From Nemertoderma westbladi (taxonomy: Eukaryota; Xenacoelomorpha; Nemertodermatida; Nemertodermatidae), in contig JAUCBJ010001357.1 of assembly GCA_032718475.1 (NCBI GenBank), forward strand, positions 1 through 58,877: a DNA stretch of 58,877 nt. Direction: 5' to 3'. The translations under genes were made by a program, and so were the position numbers. Under the pieces are notes generated by a model, which did no database searches, was not told the origin of the DNA, and worked only from the letters and a program-made list of their open reading frames with translations. Shown piece by piece: positions 9,861 through 20,263 of this stretch (its first letter is position 1; every line of letters begins with the position of its first letter).

Positions 9861-9861
9861 A

Positions 9862-10425
9862 ATGGATTCCGATTTATTTCAAAGATACAGTAAACCTCAA
9901 TATGGTGGTGCAGACTCTAATCTTGCTGTTTTTAAAGGCGGTAGAAGTACGAGAGGCTCGACGCAAGTTCCTGTTTTTCGAGGTGGTTCATATATTGACC
10001 CTTACGGACAACAAATTGGTGCATTTGGTCCAAACTTAAAACAACGTCGTTTTCAACGTTATCGTAGAGGTATGTTGCGAACAAATCAACACGGGGAAGG
10101 TATATTTACAGACGCTTTATCTACATTGAAAAAATTTGGTAAGCCATTAGCAAAAAAAGTGTTACAAAAAGCTTTACCATTTACCACAAAATTTATGAGA
10201 CAACACGTAATACCAAAAGGTAAGCGGGTCTTACATCAGCAGGCTAATACGGTTATTAATAAAGCATTAAATAAAATGAAACCATCCACAAGATCGGTTG
10301 TAGAAAAAGTTTATAGAGACTTAAAGCGACCTACTAGACCAATGTCTATGAACATACATCATCGACGTAGTAAAAAGAGAAAAATAAAAGGCAAACTGAA
10401 ACACTGCGAAAAAAGTATTTTTTAA
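9862..10425 (+). CDS. Basic GG-rich virion precursor protein
   Basis: A 187-residue protein. The N-terminal 80 residues contain repeated Gly-Gly sites (QYGGAD, FKGGRS, FRGGSY, QHGEGIF), which look like processing sites for the adenain-type protease encoded at 11690. The rest is highly basic with a long helical stretch, and the C-terminus is Lys/Arg-rich (HHRRSKKRKIKGKLK). It resembles the precursor-type minor core/capsid proteins of Polintons, comparable in role to adenovirus pVI or core proteins; the exact equivalence is inference. It lies between the minor capsid genes and the major capsid gene. Intact. Confidence 0.6.
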   Translation: MDSDLFQRYSKPQYGGADSNLAVFKGGRSTRGSTQVPVFRGGSYIDPYGQQIGAFGPNLKQRRFQRYRRGMLRTNQHGEGIFTDALSTLKKFGKPLAKKVLQKALPFTTKFMRQHVIPKGKRVLHQQANTVINKALNKMKPSTRSVVEKVYRDLKRPTRPMSMNIHHRRSKKRKIKGKLKHCEKSIF

Positions 10426-10427
10426 TA

Positions 10428-11687
10428 ATGTCAATTATTAAGGAATTAGATTTATTTTCTACACAACCAATACAGACTGAATTTAAAGCAAAGCATTATG
10501 AAACAATTTACCCAGTATCCAATCTCAGAAGTGAGTCTAGGGAAGTCACGTTCCTTGTACCAAGATCCAATGAATTCTATACGAAACTGCAAGATGCGTT
10601 ATTAATTACAAAATGTACTGTACGGTGGGATAGACGACTTGAAAACTCCCATATTTATATGTTGAATTACCCCGCTGGAACTATGTGGAGTGATATTAAA
10701 ATAGACCTTAATGAGAAGCAGGTTGAAAATAGCAATAACCATTATTTCTACAAGTCGTACTTATCCAATTTACTATTTAGAACATATGAAACTAAAAATG
10801 GGCTACTGGGGGCGGGTGGCTTTCATCAGCCTTTATCCGAACACGGAAATGAAATTGATCCTGGTGTGCATCCTATTGGCGATGCCTTTAGTAAACAAAT
10901 GCAATTTGTAAGTGGATTGACAATTGATTTTGATACTGAAACTAAAATAATACAACCCGGGTATGATTTAAGAATGCATTTTAGAAAAGTATAAAATTCG
11001 TTTATTTTTAAAATCACTCCAAACGCAAACGCTGTGACAAATCTTCGGCTAGAATTAGATGAAGTAAAAATCCTAATCCCTAGAATGGAGGTTAATCCCG
11101 TAATAGAAAGCAGTCACCTAAAAGGTTTAGAGAGTTACGATATTGAATATCAATTTCAAAAAAAGGAGGTTACAACATTTACTATTCCCGCTCAAACCAC
11201 AAATTACACCCAAACAAACATATTTGATGGTAAAAAACCCAAATTAGTTATTATTGGTTTTATAACAAATAATTCATATTCGGGAGAATTAATTAGCAAT
11301 CCCTTGAAATTTGAACATTTTAACCTTAGATGCGCGGAAGTGATTGTAGACGGTCTTCCAGTAGGTGGTGTAATATACGAGCCTAATTTTACAGATGGAA
11401 CATATATTTTTGAGTATACACAATTAATGAAGAACATTAATACATATATTAATGGTTATGGGGGTAATAATATAGACCATGAAACATACTTAGGTAATTG
11501 TCCACTCATATCCTGGGACCTAAGCGCCGACGGCTATGTTAGAGATCCGCAACCATCGATATATACTAATGGACAATTAAAATTAAGATTTGCCGAACCG
11601 TTGGTTGAGACCATAAATGTAATCGTTTTTAATATTTATGATCAATCATTAAGTTTAAATAGCAGGAAAGAAATACATATTGATTAA
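10428..11687 (+). pseudogene. Polinton major capsid protein (double jelly roll), one nonsense codon
   Basis: One frame of 419 residue positions plus the terminal stop, broken by TAA at 10992-10994. The part before the stop begins with the family hallmark ELDLFSTQPIQTEF. The part after it (open from 10995) contains KLVIIGFITNNSYSGELISN, NPLKFEHFNL, VIVDGLPVG and a C-terminal LRFAEPLVETINVIVFNIYD. These match in order the Polinton major capsid family, also seen in databases as F54H12.2-like proteins. A GTG at 11034 is only an artefactual restart. The protein forms the hexon-like capsid shell. The gene starts 2 bp after the previous stop and is followed 2 bp later by the protease. Confidence 0.87.
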
Positions 11688-11689
11688 GT

Positions 11690-12142
11690 ATGTTATCTAC
11701 AGAGGACCTTGATATGTTTCCAGTGGGTGGTCACTATTTGGAGGCGTTTCCATCTAATAAATTACCTAAATTAGATAATAATAAGCGGAGAGACTATGGG
11801 TTAATAGTAAATACCGATAAAGAGCATCTGCCCGGGGTTCATTGGATAGCTATATATATACGAGATAATGAGGCTGAATTATTTAATTCGTTTGGACCAA
11901 AATATCCAAACAGATGTATCGAAAAATGGCTTGAGAAAAATACAGCAAGGTGGCGTACTACTCGGAAACAATTTCAAGACCCCAGGAGGACCACATGTGG
12001 ATTATACTGTCTTTATTACTTGGTAAATCGAATTCACACAAACTATCCAATGAGAGCGTTTACAAATAATGTGGAAATAAATGAAATAATATTATATAAA
12101 TGGCTTGTTAATTATTATAAAATAAACCAACAAACGTTGTAA
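11690..12142 (+). CDS. Adenain-type capsid maturation cysteine protease
   Basis: A 150-residue protein, about the size of the Polinton/adenovirus maturation protease. The order of active-site elements is right: His51 in HWIAIYI, an acidic-position residue in LFNSFG at about residue 66, Gln96 in KQFQDPRRTT, and the nucleophile Cys103 in TCGLYCLYYL. The usual Asp/Glu of the triad reads as Asn here (LFNSFG where relatives commonly have FDS-type sequence). Some family members tolerate Asn, so activity is uncertain. Likely substrates are the GG-containing precursors at 6219 and 9862. The ORF is otherwise intact and lies directly after the capsid gene. Confidence 0.87.
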   Translation: MLSTEDLDMFPVGGHYLEAFPSNKLPKLDNNKRRDYGLIVNTDKEHLPGVHWIAIYIRDNEAELFNSFGPKYPNRCIEKWLEKNTARWRTTRKQFQDPRRTTCGLYCLYYLVNRIHTNYPMRAFTNNVEINEIILYKWLVNYYKINQQTL

Positions 12143-12173
12143 TTAATCATTTAACTTTTGTTTATCAGATAAA

Positions 12174-12716
12174 ATGGATAATATTATTTTTGTTGATTTT
12201 CAATATTATAAGATAGACAATTAGGAATATCCGGTAGTATTTAAAGAATTTGCTATATTCGATTCTAATTACACCAAAACTAATGTAAAGACGTTTTTAA
12301 TTAAAGGCCCACCTAATATTAAGTTATCAGCATTAGATGTAGCTCACGTAAACAATTTACGAGACATGACTTCGCATTTACCTTGGGATTACGGTGACAT
12401 TTCACAAGATGACTTTAAAAAATACATGAAGAGACATTTAAAATATAAAAAAAATATACATGTATTTGGGTTGATGAAGCAGGCAATATTAGTTTCCCAA
12501 CTTGATGTTCTCGCACCAAATTCGATGGAGAAATTGGGGATATATCGACTATATTACAACTATTTAACCCCCTGTCGCTTCCACGATCAATTAACTACAG
12601 TAGAAGATAAATGTAGTTTCCACTTAAACACAAGGGATAACTGTCTGCGGTACTGCTCAGCGAAAAGGGTTAGAGGGTATGTAACGAAGCGTTTAACTGA
12701 GTCAGGTGATAAATAG
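12174..12716 (+). pseudogene. Conserved Polinton protein of unknown function, nonsense-interrupted
   Basis: An open frame from the ATG at 12174 runs to 12716 and is broken once by TAG at 12222-12224 (codon 17). Visible features: an N-terminal FVDFQYYK, then FKEFAIFDSN, LIKGPP, LPWDYGDIS, IHVFGLMKQ and a C-terminal Cys/His set (CRFHD, CSFH, LRYC). I recognise this pattern as a protein often encoded by Polinton-like elements. The alternating hydrophobic/acidic N-terminus recalls RNase-H-fold exonucleases, but I cannot confirm that. It is the last plus-strand gene before the convergent block. Confidence 0.6.
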
Positions 12717-13141
12717 AAAGAAATAACTGCGGTGGAAGATGTACTCGTACAGTAGGTTTACTCTAAGCTTGTAATGTGGTGGGATATAATATAATTTTAT
12801 TTTGGTGATGATCTTGATGTTAATATAAAAATATAATAAAATATAATTTTTTTACAACAAGTTCTCTAAAAAGAATCAATTGCGCTAGGTAAACCATACA
12901 CATTTAACAATATGATGTAGATGTAACATGTACAGTAAGTATTCTTGACATCATTCTAATATAGTTGTACTGGTATTGCGAAACATCCTATACATCGCAA
13001 ACTAATAACACATACAGTAGTTGACTAGTGATATAACTTTAGTAATATTAGTCAGAAATGCAACATAATCTGTATAGGATGTAATGTTAACCTGTTGGTA
13101 CCAGTACTGATAAATTCAATAATTTATTATAGCCCTAACCA

Positions 13142-13930
13142 CAACTGCTATCCACTTTATCAGTACCGGTAGTGTTTTACTCTTCCAACACTGTAGTCAC
13201 GGTCTACTGGTATCAGTACAGCAGTAATCTGTTGCAATAGCATACCGCTGTCGTGACCTGGATTACATGCAGGGGTCTCACATATAGGGATTAGATCACC
13301 TACCCAAACAATACAGTACTGCAGTACTGTCACTGTTGTTGTAACAGTATAGTCAGATAGAGCATACTGATTTCCTTTGATTAGCATTGTACCGCAGTAC
13401 CGGTACTACAGTATTAATGTAACAGTACCTGCAGTAACAAACTAAGCCAATGTATACAATATCGTGAGCCAGTTACAATCAGATGTGTACGCAGTCAGCC
13501 ACACTGCGGGGATGCGGACAACCTCACAGCTAGCCTCGCAGCTCCAATCTACAACTGTCATCCACTTTATCAGTACCTGTAGTGTTTTACTCTTCCAACA
13601 CTGTAGTCGCAGTCTACTGGTATCAGTACAGCAGTAATCTGATACAATAGCATACTGCTGACATGACCCGGATTGGTCGCGTGGGTCTCACATACAGGGA
13701 TTAGATCCCCTACCCAAACAATACAGTAGGCCTACTGCAGTACAGTCACTGTTGTTGTTGTAACAGTATAGTCAGATAGAGCATACTGATTTCCTTTGAT
13801 TAGCATTGTACTGCAGTACCGGTACTACAGTATTAATGTAACAGTACCTGCAGTAACAAACTAAACCATTGTATACAATATCGTGAGCCAGTTACAATCG
13901 GATGTGCGCGCAGTCAGCCTTGCAGCCAGC
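13142..13930. repeat. Tandem duplication, period about 410 bp
   Basis: The block starting CAACTGCTATCCACTTTATC at 13142 recurs at 13552 and is highly similar for about 370 bp, including TACAGTAC motifs and GATTTCCTTTGATTAGCATT. The minus-strand ORF 13160-13387 lies wholly inside unit 1 and is not preserved as a gene. Confidence 0.8.
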
Positions 13931-14013
13931 CTCGCAGCCAGCCTTGCAGCCAGCCTCGCAGCCACCCTCGCAGCCAACCTCGCAGCCAGCCTCGCAACCA
14001 GCCTCGCAGCTAC
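13908..14013. repeat. 12-bp minisatellite (GCAGCCAGCCTC)
   Basis: About eight copies of a (C/T)GCAGCCAGCCT unit with C/T and A/C variants immediately after the second copy of the 410-bp duplication. Confidence 0.75.
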
Positions 14014-14125
14014 TACCAGCTAGGCACGCAGTCAGCCCGTGAGAGTCATACTTATTCAAACGAGGTTAGTTTTCCCTAACTACCAATAGATCGATTGAAA
14101 AATAATAATGTTTAATTTTCACCTT

Positions 14126-14680
14126 CTAATCATCAATATATTCTACACCTAAAGTCACAACACCAAACATTAATAAATAATTAACCAGTTTATTAAATAT
14201 AGGGTAATAAATGTGAAATTTGCTAGGTGAACACATTAAAGTACATTTACCAGTATGAAAGCAGCAAATGACTACGGTATTATTTATTCTTATTTTGCAA
14301 TTATTAAAAATTTCAGGTTCATATATAACTTGAAGTTGTACATTATCAAAGACAACATAAAACCCGGTATTGTTTATCAATAACCTATAGACTACAGACT
14401 TAATACTAAAAATATAAGTACATAAATTAACAGATTTTAAAATCAAATTAATACTTGTTTTATCAAATATATGCTTTTTTACTTTTTGGAAATTATACTT
14501 ACTACCTAATAATGTAATACGACCATTTTTAAATATTAATAATGTGGCACCAAATATCTTATATATAAACTGATTTGGTTTGAGTATGTGTTTACCAGAT
14601 AATTGATTTTTTAATTCTTTAAAATTAATCGCTGACACTTGCTGGCAACTTACATTCTTATTAACTATCTGATAGTTCAT
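14126..14680 (-). CDS. TATA-binding-protein-fold protein encoded by the Polinton
   Basis: A 184-residue protein, close to the size of a complete TBP core. It reads as two tandem repeats with the TBP strand-helix order. Repeat 1 (about 5-70) has IVNKNVSCQQ, a helix FKELKNQLSG, then KPNQFIYKIFGATLLIFKNG and RITLLGSK, followed by a helix. Repeat 2 (about 75-170) has a first strand region, then YEPEIFNNCKIRI, VVICCFHTGKCTLM and a helix ending in NKLVNYL. The YEPE-F segment and the two hydrophobic-x-SGK-like turns (FKNGRI, FHTGKC) are the diagnostic TBP landmarks. Two of the DNA-intercalating Phe positions appear retained or replaced by aromatic residues. It overlaps the polymerase 3' end by 20 bp. 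A role in element transcription initiation is inferred. Confidence 0.68.
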   Translation of the reverse strand: MNYQIVNKNVSCQQVSAINFKELKNQLSGKHILKPNQFIYKIFGATLLIFKNGRITLLGSKYNFQKVKKHIFDKTSINLILKSVNLCTYIFSIKSVVYRLLINNTGFYVVFDNVQLQVIYEPEIFNNCKIRINNTVVICCFHTGKCTLMCSPSKFHIYYPIFNKLVNYLLMFGVVTLGVEYIDD

Positions 14681-17600
14681 TGTTTGGCTCCCGATAAATA
14701 GGTATATTGTTTTTTTTTACGGGTTTTTCAACCTTTGTTTGATAGTGACCCCAGGGAAGTGAATAATTTTTATTAACCCAATAAAGTTTATCGTCAAATG
14801 CGCTGAGAGCAAACTTATCTCGTGCTACAGTATACACTTTGTGTAATTGACTCTGAAATTGATGCGTTTCCTTGGAAATTTCTTCGTTATCCTTATATGC
14901 TCTTAAATAATTTTCGTGGCAAATTTTTTTATCCACGACAGCTCTTGTTATTCCTTTCGCCCGTCGTATATTGGATTCATTCCATTCCAAAATTGAATAT
15001 AACTTTGGTCTTAAAAATACAGCTTCCTTAATCTCTCGCGAGGCTAGTTCGTCTTTGCAGTAATAAAGTCTGGATTTATTTTTATTGCTGTAGAGAGGGT
15101 GATCCTTGGGGTAATTGGATGTATCTAGAATATTATTTTTAATTAAGGCTTTTAAGAAATTACTCTGCGATGTATTATAGTAACAACCTATTAAAGAGTC
15201 CGTATCTGATGCTACAATTTCAATACGACAGTTTAATTCTTTCTCAATAGGTAGTAATTTATTATAGTACAACTCATACATATCCAATTTAGCCAAGTCC
15301 AAGACAGTGCTACCAATAAATATAGGCTTATCGAGAGTTACAGAGTCTTTTACTAATAAGTGTCCCGATAAGGAATTGGTATAAATCATGAAATTTTCGT
15401 GATTTATGCGTTTGACGAATTGATCGCATTTCTCATTGCTATTAGCGATACGAAAGTTGCATCGGTCTCGTATCTTCTCTATCGTTTTTCCAAATAACGA
15501 ATTATTCAGCAATTTCGCGACAGCTGTTTTAATGTAACTTTTTGCTAGTCGCCTTTGATTAATATTAAAATCTATATAGGGTTTAAATACAAAGTCTTGA
15601 TGTAAAGAATACAATTTATGGAGCTTAGTAACAATTAAACCTTGTTTTATATAAAATTTTAACAGTTTTAAATTTACATGATAGAATTCTTTATCGAATT
15701 GTATCAACATAAGTTTTGGAGCACACATCTTATACTTGCTATTAGTACCTCTTTGTTTACATACATGATTATATTGTTCCCTCATATATGGTGAAAGCAT
15801 TGTCTCATTTATACTTAAATGTTCTGGGGCTAAGGGTAGTTCTAATGTACGATCATGAATATCTTTGGGATATTTCAAATCGCAAATTAAGAAAAACCCA
15901 ATATCCCCTTCAGTATCAAGATTTGTTAAATAGTTTATTAGTTCTTCTGGAGCGGCATTCTCTAAATATGTAACGTTGACTTGTTCAAAACCTGAAACAG
16001 GTAGCTTTTTACTTAAATTACCCGAATACAAGGAATTGAAATCAATATTAAAAATATGACACTCTTCCTTGCTTGGATCATAATTATCAGTATCTGGTAT
16101 ATTTGATTCTATGTAATGCTTTCGACAGAATGAAACCCCACCCCTAATTGATTTTTCAAAATCTCTATATGTTTGGTAATCTTTTATTAATTCTATTTTA
16201 CATTTATTGTATTTCAGGGCGCAATCATAGGTAAATGACGCGATACTACAGTAAAAAACCACTTCTAATTCGTAGTTTTGTCTACATACTCTCCTAAAAT
16301 TCTCAAATATATCAGCGAGAAGACAAACATTGAGTTTTAAGTATGCTAAAAGATAATCTTTGAGATTCATGCAGTCGAATTATATCCATGATGCGTTGGC
16401 AAAACTATATTCCTCGGGAGTACAGGTATTTTGTGTTAATTTACTATAAAATTTGTCTATTGATGGTAATTTCGAATCATTGAATTTATTTAAATCTGTC
16501 AGATACTCGTAGTGAAATATACCTTTTCGTTTAATTGTTGCATTATTTAAATTCGGATAAAAATATTTCATTTGCTGTTCAGTAATTGGTAGAACTGATG
16601 TTATATCCTCGCTGTCTATATCATTTGTTGAACAATCAACTAAAGTACTTAGGGAAAAGGATAAAAATTGATATGTGTCTAAGACACGTAGCTCAATTTT
16701 TGTATTTGTGTCTTTCACCGGTATATGTATACTCAGTGAAATATACCTTTCAGAATTTTTAGGGATCACCTTTATATCCCAATCGGAATATTTATTGTTG
16801 CAAAACCCAACTTGCAAAAGAAAATGCAAATCGTAGTGATTGCAGTTGTGTGCAGCGAGTATATACATGTGTCGTTTCAACGATAAAGAGTGGTTACATG
16901 CGTTACAAGCGGCCGCTATATAGTTACCAGTAATATGTGAGTGATGTTTGTTTTTCTCAGATTTATCCTTAAATAAAACATTGCAATAAAAGCAAGTTTT
17001 AGCTTTCCAAAAACTTAACTTATCTACATCATTAAGTATCATCTTCTCTCTCGTGTGAGTTTCTGACCACTTATATAATTGGGTGATGTCATTATATACA
17101 GAGTCTAAAAAATCTTGAATACAGTTGTTGTCGATTGTTTTTGCAAAGGTCTTCAAATAAAATTTTGGTGGATTGATTAATTCGGTACTAGGAATAATTA
17201 AATAACTTACAGCGCATGGAATATGATTCTGAATAAATTTACTGTTGCTGACTGGCTCCAAAATAGATTCTATGTCAAAATATATTACAAACAATGCTGG
17301 TAATGTTCTGTCTAAATTTCTAAAGCTAATGTGAGTTCTTTTTTCAGATGGTAGCTTCTCAACTTGACTTTTTCCTCGATAACAAGCAAGACGGTGACGT
17401 TCTAGAACATCCTTGCTGTAAAAAGGAGACAAACACCGTTCACAAAATTTCCTACCTCCAATATGCTTACCTCTTGTATTCATCATCCGATTCAAGTTAG
17501 TTATGCAAACATAATGTGATTGTTTTGATTTATTCTTATTTTTTACAAGTAATATATTCAATAACTCGTTATCTGGAGTGATTTTACTAAATGGTGCCTG

Positions 17601-18419
17601 TCTTAATATAGATACTCGATTGTTGTCGTAGAGTAATAAATTAATTATATATGCTGAATTCTGTTTTTCAAAAAGTTTAATTGCAAGCTGCCATTCTGTT
17701 GGATAATCTTTGTTCCCGTTGTCAAAAATAAAATGATTCATGTAATCTGTGTACTGCAAAGTACGGTTTTTGTGATCTTTCACTTTGCTACTAAATTTTG
17801 CGGCCATAATAGCCCATTTGAAACAGTCATTATCAGCCGTTTGTATATTTATAACACATTGTTTACCTGATAGAGCCTTAGGTAACTCCATATAACCGTG
17901 TCCCTTATATAGTAACGACCTACACTTAGATTCAGCTACTTTAATTTCCATTCTTAATAAAGATTTAACGCGCCACCCTGAGCCACGAGTGTTAAACATG
18001 GCTATTTTTTGAATTAATTTTTCTAGTACATACTCAAACCATGTGTCAAAACTTTCATGTGAATCTATGGTATTAACTGAACCACCTGAAGAACTAAAAT
18101 AGAAAGTTTCTTCTTGGTCACCCTCTGAAAAATGTGATCGATACATGAGTATATTCACACCTAGCCAGGGTCTAACCACATTCATTTCGCTAAGTTTTCC
18201 TAATAATAAGTTTTTAATGTGAGGTAGAATATGAACTATCGACGAATGAATATCAGGAAAATCTTCATCATTCAGAAGATTGTAAACATAGATTTCTAAA
18301 CGGTTATCGTGTGCGGCTCATTCGAGGCTAAAAATTGATGGACCTTGACCAGATTTCAGTCTTTTTCTAGATGCGACAGTATTGTTTTGGTTCGCTCGTG
18401 GTCTAACATGATAATAAAG
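14661..18419 (-). pseudogene. Polinton protein-primed DNA polymerase B, with in-frame stops
   Basis: One continuous minus-strand frame, with its clear start region at or before Met 18185 and its end at 14661. N-terminal part: RGSGWRVKS and the NIQTADNDCFKWAI block, then a C-x2-C-x12-H-x4-C finger (about 17390-17450), exonuclease motif I FDIE (about 17275), an HNH-like Cys/His cluster with HHSHITGNY (about 16890-16990) and exonuclease motif II HNCNHYD. C-terminal part: motif A DFNSLYSG, motif B KLLNNSLFGKT and motif C SDTDS (about 15200). A TAA at 16380-16382 interrupts the gene just before the Exo III region, which reads YLKLN where the family has Yx3D. The same frame extends upstream of Met 18185 (E-I-Y-V-Y-N-L-L and following) to a TGA at 18318-18320 and then to the zinc-finger ORF stop at 18420. 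It replicates the element by protein priming. Confidence 0.9.
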
Positions 18420-18674
18420 TTAGTGACAGTCGTGACGTAAATAATTCACATATAAATACTCTTTATTACAAGTAGGGCAAGTTTTTTCATACACATAAAA
18501 CTTCATTTCTTTACATCCCGTAGTTGATTCATGTCGTTTGCATATTTCTTCTGTAGGTGTGAAAACATGACACTTAAAACAAGAATAACCTTCAAAATGT
18601 GACCTTAGGTGGCGTAAATAATTACGTTTAGAAATTTGAAGAGGACAAAATGCACATTTCAATTGTTTATCCAT
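18420..18674 (-). CDS. Small zinc-finger protein, possibly the detached N-terminus of PolB
   Basis: An 84-residue ORF with three Cys/His modules: C8-x2-C11 with H22-x3-H26, C32-x2-C35 with a distal His/Cys, and C66-x2-C69 with H80-x3-H84. These resemble C2H2 fingers. The reading frame is the same as that of the polymerase: after the TAA at 18420-18422 the frame continues 33 codons to a TGA and then into the polymerase. Polinton polymerases often carry N-terminal zinc fingers, so this may be one large gene split by two stops rather than a separate protein. Confidence 0.6.
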   Translation of the reverse strand: MDKQLKCAFCPLQISKRNYLRHLRSHFEGYSCFKCHVFTPTEEICKRHESTTGCKEMKFYVYEKTCPTCNKEYLYVNYLRHDCH

Positions 18675-19219
18675 CTCTTTATTATCCTAAAAACAAATTA
18701 AAATTAATATGAATATTGTTATATATAATCAAAAAAATTCATAAGCTACTCAACCCAAATAAAATATAATATCTAAACTTTAATTGTGGTAATATTTTCA
18801 GAATGAGCTCGATTGAATCAGATGAGCTCTTTATATATATTTCAAGTTTCTACTTATGCCAACCAATCATAAATAACAGTTACATTGGAAACTAATATCA
18901 TAAATAAAGTTGCTTTTACAACTGAATTCTTTATAATAAAATCAAGTCTAAACAAAGATGTGCATAATGCGTTTTTAATTTTCATTGATAAAGTAGGTTT
19001 TACATGCTAATGTTTTATTATGGTGGTGTAATCTCACGCATTTACATGCGAATGTTTTATACCTAATCCCATGCTCACATTAAATATAAACTATCACCAA
19101 TATTTACTCAATAAAGTCACCTTTACATGTAAATACTTTATAATAATCATGCTTTGTGTTAAAAAGTTACCTTTACTAGTTAGTGTGAAACTGAAAAAAA
19201 GTCTCTAGTAAATAATAAA
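18675..19219. promoter_or_regulatory. Degenerate repeats between two minus-strand genes
   Basis: About 545 bp without a gene. From 18903 to about 19185 there are four or five degenerate repeats of the form ATAAAGT-x2-(C/T)TTTACATG-x-AAT-x-(T/C)TTTATAATAA, at 18903, 18988, 19036, 19109 and 19160. The core is palindrome-like (TTTACATGTAAA at 19122). Position upstream of the zinc-finger/polymerase gene suggests a promoter, enhancer or replication element; this is inference. Confidence 0.45.
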
Positions 19220-20263
19220 TCAATCTGATACTGTTTTTATATGTTCCTTATTGTAATCTGCTACCTCTTCACTTGCTTTTGTAACTTTTATTTTCTTTGT
19301 AGGTATAGAATCATTGTTGGGAATGGAAGATGTTTGAGATGTAGATCTGCGCTTTCTATCACTCGATGTCTCTTCGATGTATGTCTTTGGATTAAATGTG
19401 GATGAAAGTACTTCTGGAAATGACTTATTAACCTTAAACTTCCAAGTTGGTTGATATAGAATCGCGAAACCGTCTGCTATATCAGTTGATGAAACCTTTA
19501 ACATCATATCGTAGAGAAACTCTATATGTGGTATGTCTTTATCGTAATGTAACTGTAAATATTTGCTTTCCTTGTCTGTAATAATTACTTTTTTTTCTTG
19601 TACATTTATTTTTACTTTAAGTCGGTCAGATAAAGCTTTATCGCTCGTATCTAGCTCTGAAAAGACACCTTCGTTACTAATTTCATAATTTCATTCATAC
19701 CACAATGAATTTACTTCCGATGCTGTTAAGTTAAACCCATTATAATACCTAAGACCAATAGCATCAGAATATCTAGCTGAAATCTCCCATAGTCCCATAT
19801 AAGTCGTTCCTTTATATTTACTTACAAAACCAACAACAGATGGGTTGGTTAAATTAACAACAGAACACTGATTTATTATTTCGAGTGGTGGTGATAACAA
19901 TTCTAATATTTCTGTCTTACTCTGAAGCAATAAATTAATGAGTGATTTGTTTAGAATTTGACATTTGCCTTGCTTCTGAATATATACGTTTTCAGTAATA
20001 ACGCAGGTGGAAATATTTAACTTTCCTCTTGTAAATTCTATATTAGGATAAATATTACCTCTTGAAACTGATGATTCCTTTTGTCGGTTGATTAATATTT
20101 CTAAGATGTCTAGAATGTAGAGTGTATCCCAGTAAGAGAAGCACGTTGTTACATTGCTATCGCTTGTGTGTAATATAAAGTACTTGCCATAAACAATACT
20201 ACAGGTATATTTATTACATGTAAATTTCCAAGTATTGTTTGAACTTTTTTTAAATAAATCCAT
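19220..20263 (-). pseudogene. Unknown Polinton protein, split by one TGA
   Basis: A single frame of about 347 codons, from the ATG at 20263-20261 (MDLFKKSSNNTWKF) to 19220, interrupted by TGA at 19691-19693. The 61 codons between that stop and the downstream Met at 19507 are open and read naturally (ESKYLQLHYDKDIPHIEF and following), so the two ORFs are one gene. An upstream in-frame Met (20404) would add a hydrophobic AT-rich stretch and is less likely. Features: beta-rich N-terminal half, GLRYYNGFNLTASEVNSLW before the stop, and a basic Ser/Thr-rich nuclear-localisation-like tail (SSDRKRRSTS, IPTKKIKVTK). A distant PC4-like single-stranded DNA-binding fold is conceivable but unproven. It is the outermost gene of the minus-strand block. 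Confidence 0.5.

Larger units (their letters stand above)
12717..14125. other. Non-coding centre of the Polinton between convergent gene blocks
   Basis: About 1.4 kb with no supported gene, lying where the plus- and minus-strand transcripts converge. It holds a spaced inverted repeat near 12966-13115 (CATCCTATACAT with TGTATAGGATG, flanked by GTACTGGTA and TACCAGTAC), a 410-bp tandem duplication and a 12-bp GCAGCCAGCCTC-type repeat. Confidence 0.5.

Noticed and set aside
14822-15973. Plus-strand ORFs across the polymerase gene
   Set aside because: Antisense to PolB motifs A, B and C.
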